DNA from: Casuarius casuarius | Lineage: Eukaryota > Chordata > Aves > Casuariiformes > Casuariidae | Assembly (NCBI GenBank): GCA_003342895.1 | Contig: PTFA01000363.1 | Location: 250,704-314,703 of the forward strand | Direction: 5' to 3' | Length of the DNA stretch: 64,000 bases | In this document: piece by piece, positions 22,621-34,318 of the stretch | How the letters are laid out: every line of letters starts with the position of its first letter | Numbering within the stretch: the stretch's first letter is position 1 | The notes under the pieces: model-generated | Seen by the model: only the letters and a program-made list of their open reading frames with translations | Database searches by the model: none | Told to the model about the DNA's origin: nothing | Program-made: the position numbers and the translations under genes

Positions 22621-25600
22621 TTGGAACCAAATAAAACTCTGCCACCACAAGTAAGGCTAGTACAAATTTGAAAGTGGTGTACTAATCTGAAACATATACT
22701 TAAAAACTGGATTAAAATTTTCCTGGTTCACACAAACAGTCACAAACTAGCAAAGCTAATTAACCGGTCCCTATAAAAAGTTCCTCATTTCTATTTAACA
22801 CGGCCAACTTTCAGACCATTCAGCAACTATCTTCAACATTCCCAAAGATGGTTTCATTTCACCACTCTTCACTCTCCGCCCTCCAATAAATGAAATCAGA
22901 CTCCTTTCCATAATGACTGTCTCCCAGTTTATTTGGTGATAGATCATTATTAACTCTCTTCAGAAGAAGAAAACACTATTTATTTGCATACATCTGGTAA
23001 TGATATTCCTGGGTCTAGACAAGTGAACTAGGAGTTAGACAAGAAATTATTAGTGAGCTTAGTTCTGTACTTCCAAAATAATGCTTACGTCAAAGATAAA
23101 ACTTCGAGAAAAGCGATGTAGCTTAGCAGGGTTAATAAAAAAGCTACTCAAATGTTGCATTCAAGCCTTTGTAAATTGAAATATGGACACAGTCTTGCAA
23201 AATACATTGATTTATTACAATAAAACAAGTCTTATCAAAATTAAGCAGTAAAATGTAACAAAAGCAAAATGCCAAACACTATATATGTCAGTGAAGGGAT
23301 AAATACTGACAAACACATTTTGTTATAAAAACTTATGGAAAAAATCTCTTTACCTCCTTTTCATAAATTTGGCAAATATAACATTCTGTATTCAATTCCC
23401 TGTCTCTACATTACGAGGCATGAGATTATTTCAGTGAGATTTATCCTGGACAAACCATGGACAGAGGAGTTCCAAATCCACTTAAACTATTAACTCCATG
23501 GATTACATGTGTTACGTGAAAAAAAATTAAAATAAAACAAAACTCAGCCCTCCTGAACCTAAATGTAGTATTTAAAGAAGTCCTCGACAGTTCTATCAAG
23601 TAAAAGAATGTATTTTCTTCTAAGATTTGATTAATTTTGGACATATAGGTCTTCTTTATCTTGTATAATGAGAAAAATATTAGAGTGAGGTGGTGTCACT
23701 ATGCATTTTTCTCCTTATTAAAAATTACAATCAGTCTGTTCTTACACCTCCTGTAAAACTATAGTGTGACTAACTTTTTAGCTATCACACTTGTGAAACT
23801 TTATTTATTTCTTAGTTTTTGATGACCTGTACAACATTTAGAAGATTTCATTATTTTACATACGTATCTTATATGGCTTCAATATAGTATACACTAGTAA
23901 GGTTATTTAACTGTGTGATTTATTTGTGAGTTTAAGAATAATGATACTAGATCCAATGCAATTATAATACAAATTGTTGATTTAACAACAACTCAACCTC
24001 ATTTAACATCCCGACTGCCCTCAAGATGGATAAATAACAGTTATTTCTTTCCGTCTGAACCATGGCTACAGTAGCGGCTCAGGCTGTGAACAAACCCTTC
24101 AGATGTAAGTATATCCCAGCGACTCCAAGTAGGTCACCTGCATAAAGCCCGTATCTTAGGATCTGCCAAGGCAACAAGGATTTTATCATAATATTTAGAA
24201 TTAAACAGATTATCTTTAGAAATCTCCCCAAATCCTTCCAGCTAGTAATGTCAGACTGTCATTACAGTGTTTTCCCTCCACAGAGGACTGAGCTATCTTG
24301 TTTCCCTTTTCTCACAGTTTAGAAACCTCGACAGTGCTTTAGTTCATTTACTTTGCTCCTGCAGTTTTAAATGAAACACTGCCTTAGGCTAAGNAATGCA
24401 GCACTTACTTACATAAGGTTACAAAAATTAGTCTAGATAGTAGAAACCAGATTAACACTGTGTTAATCCTAAATACTAGGCCCTAGATTTCCACCATCAC
24501 ACTTTTTTTTGTATGTACCTATCTCACTTAAAACTAATTACTCTCTCTTTTTATCATCTCTGCTTTCCTAGACAACAGATGATACTCAAGTCTAATCAAC
24601 ACGAGCTTGTTCAATCATTACACAAACCCTTCAAGAACAGCTATAACCATGTGATTTGAAGTATAACAGTAACAGAAACAGAGTTATTGGTGCGTTCTCA
24701 GCTGAGTTATATCCCAAGAGACAAGCACAGGGAACATGTTGGAAGTTCTCTTGATGCACAGCAAGCTGAGGTGAGGCGGGAAGGGGGAGCTCTGGCAGGG
24801 CTTGTGTTACCTAGCGGGTATCTGCGGTCACGGAAACAGGCCACAGCGAGGGCAAATACTATCTGGAAAGCGTCTTGCCAGGAACACCTCAAACTTTTCT
24901 GTGATATGGGCCATCTCTAAACAAAACCACGGCAGTGAGGAAAGCCTGCATGCTGCCGCAGCGTGAAACAGCCCGCGTCCGCACCTGCGAAGGTGCCCAC
25001 CACCCATGTGGCCATCACTGCAGCTTTTGGAATACATAAAATGTATTAGTAAAGCACATATGCATTTTTAATTGCCTTTCAACGCATGTTAGTAAGGATC
25101 AAAGCCAGCAGCGAACGAATGGGTAAGTAAGTCCACGTGGGACATTACAAGGATTTCATCATTAACAGTTTGGGGGCCTCTTTTCAATTTGGTCTTTGGA
25201 GATCAGCACGTCAGGATTTCTTTATATACTCTTGTACCACTACATATATCAATGATGTATGAGTGCAAAACTGGAAGGAAGAAGATCTCAAAGCCAGTCC
25301 CGGAAAGTGAGAGTTTGGGGCAGGGGGAGCAGTCGGCTGGTTACCGTCCAGTAATTACGAGGCAAAACATTCACGCACAGGAACAATCACGTCTGTCTGG
25401 AGCCGATGGGGCTCAAACATACCTGGATTCAGAGATGAGCAAACAGCACCGCTGAGATAAAGAGCAACTAGAAAGAAGATGGCTTATTTCTCTAGGAAAA
25501 TAGAAATTTCAGGAGTGAAGCCCTAGATTCTTGCAATTGAATTGTGTGCAAAATTAAATTAACATTCGTGACTCCAAACCATCCATTTGTAACAGAATTG

Positions 25601-26219
25601 TACATGTTTTATATAGCTACATAAATGAGTTTTAATGTATTGATTTACCTTTTTTCCTGATGATATTAATATAGAATCATAATTTATTAAAAGAAGGAAG
25701 GTAATTAAAAACTGTACCTTGCAAGTGTTTAATTTACATCTCTCATTTTATTTGATCTCTGCTTCTTTTAGTCTCACTATTTGTAATAGCATTTTTTTCT
25801 AGTTTATACCCTTTCTTTCACACAAGATTATTTAAAAATAGTCCAGGAATAAACAAATAAATGAACAAACAAAAGAAAACGAGGCGGCCAAAAAGAAGCA
25901 CATGTTCTGTTGAGGGGGAATTTCAAGCACACAATAGCAGGCAATAAGAGGCCTGTTGCTCACATTTGGCTGAACATTGCTCTTTGCCATCAACCACCTG
26001 ATGTGTATCTCTTTCCTGTTATCATTTCTCATGTGAATAAACACACTTTTCAGGAATGAAGCATTTTAGTGCAAAAGAATATTTACTCAATATGTAAGTT
26101 ATTGGATGAAATCAGCCTTAGTTTACTTTTTCAATTCGCTTACCATGAAAAAACACTTTGCTGAATGAACAAGGTGTTTGCAGTTTTTCAGTTAAGAACC
26201 CTGAATATCAGACTAAATG
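22621..26219. other. Unique non-coding DNA
   Basis: Mostly AT-rich, with a GC and CpG rise at about 24,765-25,010 (AGCGGG, GCGGTCACGG, CCCGCGTCCGC) crossed by short overlapping frames on both strands. One unresolved base at 24,394. No gene supported. Confidence 0.68.
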
Positions 26220-26760
26220 AAATATTCTGCTGCCTGATAATTATCTATCCTTAAGGGATTAAACTATTTATTTGTACCTGCTAGGATATCCTGCACTGTT
26301 TTCTCCTAAATACTTTAAAATCACTTACAAAAAGCAATAATTTAAACTTCTTGTGCTCCCGTTCATTTGTGGCACAGGCTTACAATTCTTTTAAATGTAG
26401 CTATTTAAGTTTCCTTTGTGGCTATTTTAGTGGTATCACAAAAATAAAAAGCAGCTGACTTCTGTATTATTGTAATTGTGCTTTTTTTCATTTCTTGTAA
26501 TGTCAAGTTACCAAATCAGTTGTGGTTAGTCTGAACTATTGACACTGCTTACGCCTGAGGAATCTGTACTATAATTTGTTATGAAATGTTTATTTTCTTT
26601 CACTTTTTTAAATTCTTAAGTTACATAATTGAAAATTTAACAATTGGAATTAAACTGAGTATGGCTTCAGTATTTTCAGTATGTACATATAAAATGATTT
26701 TCAAATAAACTGATGTTTTATATTTTAATTTTTCTATTTTTTATGAGGCATTAAAAATAG
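26220..26760. other. AT-rich segment resembling a conserved non-coding element
   Basis: Over 500 bases of repeat-free, CpG-poor sequence with balanced word use and dense homeodomain-like cores (GATAATTATC near 26,236, itself palindromic), a GTGGTTAGT RUNX-like word near 26,522 and several TTTAAA words. No frame stays open for long. This resembles deeply conserved enhancer sequence in gene deserts around developmental genes, but only an alignment can confirm it. Confidence 0.28.
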
Positions 26761-29329
26761 CAACAGTAATATTCAAAGAACAGTATCTGTAACAACTGGA
26801 GGAAACTGAATCTTGACATTATTTCAGAAAAAAATGTCATTTTCAGTAACATAAGGTATCTGTGTACTAGGTGTACTGGTTAGTTTTACAACCACCTCTT
26901 TCTTTTACAATCATAAATCATAAAAATGTTTTGTAATCTGAAACATAAAATACGTCACTGAAGGCAAATTTTCTTAATGAAACATTATGTTACATGAACA
27001 TCTATTTTTGAAGTATGCGGTTTATTAACTTATGCTATCAAGGGCTGAAAAATATTGATATTTTAAAATGAAGGCCTATGGTTAGACTCTCTAGTCTAAA
27101 GTCTTTAATCTCATTTTTATGTTGTTAAGCACATTTTAACAATAAAGTATCATTTTCAAAATAATACCAAGTATTGATTTAAATATGACCAAATCCGACA
27201 CTTAGAGACATTAACTTAGTCATTATAATATTGCACAATCTCACATTTGCTTTAAAAATTCTCCTAGAAACCCTACATTAGCATGAAGAATGCTTTTCAC
27301 TATAACAGAGACTGTAAGTGATCCAGCATTCAAACCGTCGTTCATATTGTATCAGTCAGTACCCAAGCGTGTGTGATCCTTTGGCAAATCCTTGACTACA
27401 TGTCTATCGCATAGGGTTGGAGAACCCAAAACAGAAATACAAGGCTGAATATTTAACTTACAGGATATTATGCTAAACATATTCTGCATTTCCCCAAATG
27501 CAGTTATGCTCTTGAAAGTATTAAATCAGCATAAAGAAAGTATGTCAAAATTACTGACAGTTAAACAGTTAAACTGTAAAGACAGTTAAACCATGTTAAC
27601 TTGTATTTTATTTGCGCTTAATTGGGCTAAATAATTTTGAAGATTGGATTTTATTAAATATCTTGGGAAACTGTTTTGTTATATCATTCTCTGTAATTAT
27701 GAGAAATGTCAAACAGTAAATAAATACGCTTAAGAAATTCACAAATACTTCTGTAATGTCTGGCGACTACAACTGAAATGACTCCTAGAGTGGGAAACCA
27801 AAGGAATGACAATCCAAAGAACAAAAAGGGAGTCCCAGGTACACGTTTGTTACTGCCCTTAGAGATTAAGCGTAAATAAATCCGACTAAATAGATACAAA
27901 ATGAAGAGCTCAGAATGAACTCCTTCTCCTGCAAAATTAGTTTGTTCAGAGATTCTCTACATATTTCCTGCTTGCTCCTGATAGGAAAACACATCATCTT
28001 TACTTTCCTGATACTCAGAAACTTTTTCTAATGTTGCCTTAACCTTCAGGTAGTGATGTTCACAAGTATGCTTAAATGAAAAAAAAATACAATTTCATAT
28101 GACATCCTTTTCCAAAAATATTAATAGACATTTTAAAAAATGTGCACAGAAAAGTATATTATTTTTACTGTTTTGAACACTTATACTAAAGACTTTCTGC
28201 AGAAAGGAACCTTATTAAATGAGATTTTTTCAAAATACCATTTTGTCAGGACCTTAAGAAGCTCTTTTTTGTGAGATTTAGATGATCTAGATGCTACCGA
28301 TGAAGCCAATTGGTTCAAAACAGAACACACAACTCAATTTTCAGGCTATAAAAGCAATAGGGCTCTTCAGTATAGATTTTTAAAGATGTTCAGGCATTGA
28401 TGGCTACGATAATTTCAGTAACAAAATTCTGTTTTCAAAAATGACACATGCAGAAATGACAAAGACGTAAAAGATGCCAAAAGCCTAACCTTACCGAAAG
28501 TTAAACAATTTTTATTGCCAAAATACCGTATGAGAGGCTTGCAAGGCTAAACAAAGCGGGACTAAATACTTTTAAAACATGAAGGCTTACTTCAGAGAAA
28601 TGATTACAATATCTGAATAATACAGTTCAGAGTGTATTGCTTCAGAAATTGTCTATCCACAACATGGAACAAAACAAACAGCTGCACAACAGAAACCTCA
28701 TGCATACACATGAATTGAAGAAAGTAACTGTATTTAAGATGCCTACATTTAGTGCCCATGCTTCCCCCTCCCCTTGTCAAACAGTTTTTTCTTGTTTTTT
28801 CAATACTTCTTAATAAAAGCAGCTGTTAAGGAAGTTGTAATTGCTATTAGGTTTTGTGTGTCACTTGTTCGTCGCAGGCGAGCACGCAGACGTAAAGAGA
28901 TGGGTAACATCTTTACTGCCATTTGATACACAGCAGCTCACTCCCCCTCCCCGCACGTTTCCAAAATTTGTGTTACTGAGAATGATTTTTTTTCCCCTCG
29001 AGTATCCTCCTGAGTGGACTTGACTGACTTCTTTGAAATTTGAACTCTGAACATTTATATGACATACATCCTTTCGCTAACACTGGCTTATCACAGGGTA
29101 GTCAAACAGGTTTAGTATCTCACCTGGCCAGGAACTAGAGCTAAACAGAACCATCTCAGCAAAACCGTGAGCGCTGCTCATTATTTTTCATACAGCAACG
29201 CCAAGCCCTCCTCCTGGAGATGGTTGCCATTCAGTTGCTCACTGCAGAGCAGATTTCAGGCAAATGCAGTTGTTTCTACATTACAGGAACCGTCAAAGGT
29301 ATTTTAAGTGCTATTTTACACATGCCCAT

Positions 29330-29600
29330 TAAACTAGCAAAAGTAACAAATTAAGAGGCTATAGGATTGCTTTGACAACCTTTGAAAGGACTTATCCAGC
29401 TACATGTGACGTCCTTAGGGGAAAGATAATGATATGCACATCAAAGTGACTAGTTCTTAATGACCATATTGTATTCCTCATAAACAACAGCTATTTAGCT
29501 GCCTCTAAGGCTCCCATTACGGCAGCCTCTTTCCTTTAGCAAAGAGGTGACACATCTTGGCAAACAGATGAAACATCACACTCTTCATTTGCATTGAGGC
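29330..29600. other. Cluster of factor-like sites, possible enhancer
   Basis: Within 200 bases lie TGACGTC (CRE-like, 29,407-29,413), AGATAA (GATA-like, 29,424-29,429), GCTATTTAGC (MEF2-like, near 29,493), AGGTGACA (T-box-like, 29,545-29,552) and the octamer ATTTGCAT (29,587-29,594). Each site is short and expected by chance at intervals; the clustering in repeat-free sequence is what makes it worth listing. Confidence 0.22.
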
Positions 29601-31476
29601 TATCGTATCTGCTACAATTATGATTTCATTTTCCCAATATGGAACTGAAATTCAGGTCCATAAGCATGGGCCTTTTTCTTTCCCATATTTTAAGACATGG
29701 GACTTTCTGTGGTTCCAATTGACCGGTTTTGAGGGATTTGATCAGCTACAAACACTTATCATAAGTCATATTTTTATGAATCTAAGAAGCTACAAAAATA
29801 TTTCTCAACCTGTTTTCTGAAACAACTGTTAGCCAGTAAAGAAGGTAGCTGTTACGATACAATTGTGGTCGGAAAAATGACTAAGTAAAAAGAAAATACT
29901 TTTTCTCAACAGTTTCGCTCTCTGAATGAGCTCACAATTTGCTGAGTTTTGTAGCAAAACTACTCTCCTATTTCTGCACTTTCTTTGTTGGTGCTGCAGA
30001 ATCAGCACAGACACGAGAGACGGAGAGCAGGCACTACTATCACCTCAAATTTTAACAAGTAGGTGGCAGCCATTCCCCAATAGGCCTCCGAACTAGGAAA
30101 CATGGAGGTGAGTAGAAAGCTTTTAAGTGTTACTATCTTTTCTGCAACATCTCACAGAAACACTTAAAACGAAATGAGAATCTGCATACGAAGAGTCTGG
30201 TAAGTAAAAGAATGGCTTATTTGTTTATGAAATGACTATGTTATTTCCTAAATAAGTAAAAACTGACAAGTCTGAATGTTTAGAATATTGGATTTTTTTA
30301 TATTTTCAAAAACCATGGCAAAACTAACATACTCACAGAATATCCCAGTTTTTGGTGCTGTTCTCATGCTGTTAAAAAGGGTTTTGCAGAGAGATTGCTC
30401 AGCTTTTGTGGCAGTACCTTTCAAAATATGCCACTCTCATTAAATTGCCAAGGAGCAAACCACAGAAGACTAAACAGTGCTAAACTACTTCAAAGCATGT
30501 TCATTTGCTTTTTAAGGCTATCTTCAAATCCATTTGCACAAAGTGTATTTTTCTCACTTTTTCTGCTTCTTGGTCACACTCCCATTCTACTTTGGTGACA
30601 GGCAGGTGTTCGGCTTTTAAATGCTAACAGTAGGGACAACGCACATACATTTCCTGCCTTTTCAAGCTTTGTTTTACCAGGCTATCTCAAGGTGTCTTCC
30701 TCTCTTTTTTGCCTGTCACTGAGACAGACTGACTGGTTGGGTAAATCTGGCAAACGTTCCAGCTGCATGCGTAAACTTTTAAAGCTGGAGCAATATAAAT
30801 AGCACAGGAACACTCAATGTAATGAGAAATGACAACATTAAAATGGTATAAAATAAATGACACATTTATTTTTACACAATTAACTTACGGATCTCAATTT
30901 TTCAAGGAGATCAATGCAGGCCAGTGCTTCATAAGATTAAAAAAAAAGATGCATAGAGATGAAGGGAAACCTGATTTGCCTGTTGTCCGTCTTCTTGTGC
31001 CTTTTTCCCTGCACCTTTTGATGGGAAGCACTGGCCTCCCACGATGGCTGCTTATACATTTTCTAAATATGCAGCAGGATTAAATAGCCAGAATAAGTGT
31101 TCTCAAAGATTTTTAATACTTCTGTGATACTGAGGGGCTCACAAAGTTCATGAATCTGAATTATTATCACTCTTTTTTTATTATGTGGTAGTGTCTACAG
31201 GTTCACTTGGAAATCCACTGTGCTAGATGCTAGACACACACAGATACTATGAATTGCTTCCTACTCCAGGGAGTTTATGGTTGCAATTTGAAATTAATAT
31301 GTCTCTTTCTGGTCCTTATGAAGAAAGTATCAGCACAAATGAAATAAGCATTACAATTTAAACAGTTATGAAAATGAAAACATTCCTCCATAGTAGTTAC
31401 TGTCATTGCTATATTATTTAAATATTTTATTATTTGATCGGACTTTTAAGGCTTCACCTTTTCTCCCCAGGGTTAA

Positions 31477-31493
31477 GATATATATATATATAT
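31477..31493. repeat. (TA)n microsatellite
   Basis: About eight perfect AT units, likely length-polymorphic. Confidence 0.95.
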
Positions 31494-31688
31494 TTTCTTA
31501 CAACACAGTTTGGACACAAAACATTATGTTCCATTAGTCCATATAAATATTCCATATCTTTCACATGTGTTTTTCTGTCCTTCACTTTCATTTCCCTCTG
31601 TCCCTTGTGGCAAATATTCTTAAACAAGTTTGGGTAGAAAGCTAGTAATTCATAATGTCACTTTGGTTGAGTAGAATAAGACTTCCTT

Positions 31689-31720
31689 AAAAACAAAACA
31701 AAACAAAACAAAAACACAAA
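31689..31720. repeat. (AAAAC)n repeat
   Basis: Four to five units of AAAAC (AACAA phase) on plus. No retroelement body precedes it. Confidence 0.93.
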
Positions 31721-31962
31721 TAAAACTCATCATATTTTGTTCCTGTTGCTGTACAGAGCAGTTCAGACAAAATCACCCTGTACGGTGACAGTAACAGAAA
31801 TAAGGAAAATGTCAGTAAAGCAGCAGTCCAGCTTTTCAGTCTTAGCAGTCCTGCCTTCTCTGGCAGGGTGGCTCCTTCTCATGCGTTTGATTGGTGCTGT
31901 TGCAGAAAAATAAAGTATATGAGGACCTGAATAATATTACCTGTAAATATGCATATAGTTGT

Positions 31963-31976
31963 AAAAAAAAAAAAAA
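31963..31976. repeat. Poly-A run of 14
   Basis: Fourteen A after AGTTGT; no retroposed body upstream. Confidence 0.95.
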
Positions 31977-33449
31977 GCCAAATAGCTGTGAAAGCATCAA
32001 CTGAACTCAATGTATTGAAAGACGCTATAATATCTGCTGTTTACAGCATCCTATAATTGAGTTCCTAATCTATGAGATATTTGGTCTGCTTAATAGGATC
32101 TCAGTGCCATAGCTATCTATTAATTAAGCCATTTTATTATATTGATTTGTGAGATGAGGAAAATATCACTTGCCTGTGTCACATGATACCAGAAGCTTAA
32201 ATAAAAGCTCTTAAAAAAATATTTCCAGTGGATGCTATAGAAGAGCAAGGTGTACAAGTCATTATCTCAGGAGAAAAAGACACATTTTACTGGCCATAAA
32301 AGCTAAATTTTTCTAATATCACTACCAACAAACCTTTCATTTAATCTGAAAATACACAGTGCTTGTTAAGGGTAAGTAGAATGGAAGTATTAGCCAGGAC
32401 AAATTTTCTTGTAATGAACAACAACATAAAATTAATTGCAAGAGAGCTCATACTATTGACTGAACATAAACAACTGGAGATTGCAGCTATTGTGTAAGAC
32501 CGTACTGTAACCTACTATGAAACATGAGGTTTAAATAACCCACCAGTTTATCAGCTTTTCTAGAGCAATTCTACATCCTTAACAAGTATAAAGAAAAAGA
32601 AGTGATAACTCAGTCCTTTTAGTAAAAGGCAACTTGGGACACCCAGTGAAGAATGATGGTAGGAACTCAAAGTCTGTTAGTATAAGCAATAAGTCTAAAG
32701 CAATTACTACCTGCTACGGAAACACTATATTGATTTGGCCACTTATATTTGATAAATGGGTGTCATATAACAGAAACTGTAAGAAGGAAGAAGCTCAAAA
32801 TCCTGGCACTGAATCTTAATTACTGCAAGAATGTCAAAGTCAATATTTTTAAAAATATTGGTATTTGTGTTAATCCAGACAGCCTTCAAAGCACATCCTC
32901 TTCCCCTCAACATGGTGAAATATCAGCATTAATACATTATTATAAACTGCTTCTTCTCTTAGAGAAGTTTCAATATACACCACACATCGGTCTGCAATGC
33001 AGAACACAGAAGTAATACTTGACGAAGTTTTTTTCCACTTATCAATACAGATTACTTTACAATTTTTCAAATCATCTGCTGGCAACAACATCCACATGCC
33101 ATTAGTATTTCTGTGCCTTCAGATTATTTCTCCCTCTGTGACATACTATATATAATCTACATGCCCAAAGAACCGCACCACAGAATTCATACGAAAATGC
33201 TCTGCATGTAGTAGAAGCTTGTTTCCAAACTTTAACGGTCTATTGAAATACACTCAAATTACTGTTGGAGCAGTCACCTGCTTTAAGAATTGTCACAAAG
33301 TCTGTGAAGAACTTCCAGGACAGCAGATTGCAAAACCAGAAGAAAATTTTAAAACTATTTAATCTCTTTTGCGACAGCTAAATAAAGATCTCTTCAGAAT
33401 CCGGTATTCATCAGTGACAGTGAGAGCTGCACCCAACCCTCAGGACAGC

Positions 33450-33645
33450 CCAACGCAAACTGCTAAGCGTGGGTAGCACAGCGCGGTGCACGGGGCTGTA
33501 ACAGCTCAGACCTCGACGCTGAACAGCCCTTTTCTGCCGAGACAGCAGCTCTGCTTTCACGCTGCCGCTGCCGCACGTGACTCCAGCTCAGGGGCTGATG
33601 CGGATACAGCTAAAGAGTATCTGCATCTCCGGTGCAGAAATGCCT
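33450..33645. promoter_or_regulatory. Small CpG-rich patch
   Basis: About 14 CpGs in 200 bases, including ACAGCGCGGTGCACGG near 33,479 and GCCGCTGCCGCACGTGAC near 33,563, the latter holding a CACGTG E-box. The patch ends about 150 bases before a CR1 fragment and is not part of it. It could be a weak enhancer or promoter; there is no supporting coding or splice evidence. Confidence 0.3.
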
Positions 33646-33799
33646 CCAGAGCAATGTGGATTAGATCATAAACTAAGCCCAGGCAGGCAAAGTGCATTTC
33701 AGCACACGCAGCGCATTTAAGGACACAGAACATAGGTCACATCTTCCAAATGGGAGACTGTAAAGCTGTGGTACTAAAAAGTTACCCTGGATAAGCAAT

Positions 33800-34318
33800 A
33801 CCGCATGACTATTCAGTGTTGTCCTGTGGCAAAAAGGATATATAGTCAATAGAGGAACAACTTTAACTAGATAGACGGTGTTGGAATACTGTGTAGTATT
33901 CTGGTGCTCGCATTTTCAAAAGGTGTTGAAAAAAATGAGAGTAAGGAAAAGAGCCATAAAAATGAGTCGAGGTCTGGAAAAATGCCTTAGAGAGATATGA
34001 ATTGCTGAATACTGGATTCTAAAGAGATCTTTATTTAGCAAAATAAAGTGCAATAAGTACCTGAAAGCTGAAGCCAGATTAACTCAAATTGGAAATAAGA
34101 CACAAAATTTTAGTAGTGAAAGCAAAAATTTCTTGGAATAAATTGCCAAGGGAAGTGGTGGATTGTTTTGATGCCTTCCAGTCATGAGACAATCTCGTTC
34201 TGAAGGGCAAGACAGATCAGCCTTGCAGCAAAGGTAAGGGGGGAAACCAAGGGCCTGCGCTACGCAGGAGGCTAAGCTTGCTCTCAGTCCCCTCTGTCTT
34301 AAAGCCTGTGAATATAAA
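33800..34318 (+). mobile_element. CR1-superfamily LINE, 3' end fragment (decayed)
   Basis: This is a 5'-truncated copy of a CR1-type non-LTR retrotransposon reading left to right. From 33,884 the plus strand still translates into the C-terminal part of a CR1 reverse transcriptase: it begins EYCVVFW and ends KMSRGLEK around 33,982, where intact family members have EYCVQFW and a similar R-A-T-K-M-I-R-G-L-E run. A TGA stop follows within a few codons. The 3' untranslated part is recognisable too: an A-rich stretch resembling the family's lysine/asparagine-rich tail, the phrase CCAAGGGAAGTGGTGGATT near 34,149, and a terminal section ending near CTGTGAAT at 34,310 that corresponds to the short 8-bp-type repeat closing CR1 elements. 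Divergence and internal deletions indicate an old insertion. It is not capable of movement. The family is certain; the subfamily (it looks closer to older L3-like CR1 of turtles and archosaurs than to young bird CR1) is from memory and less sure. The left edge is approximate. Confidence 0.9.

Larger units (their letters stand above)
26761..33449. other. Unique non-coding DNA
   Basis: The most AT-rich third of the window. Contains the site cluster at 29,330-29,600 and microsatellites near 31.5-32.0 kb. No open frame above about 90 codons and none recognisable. Confidence 0.7.
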
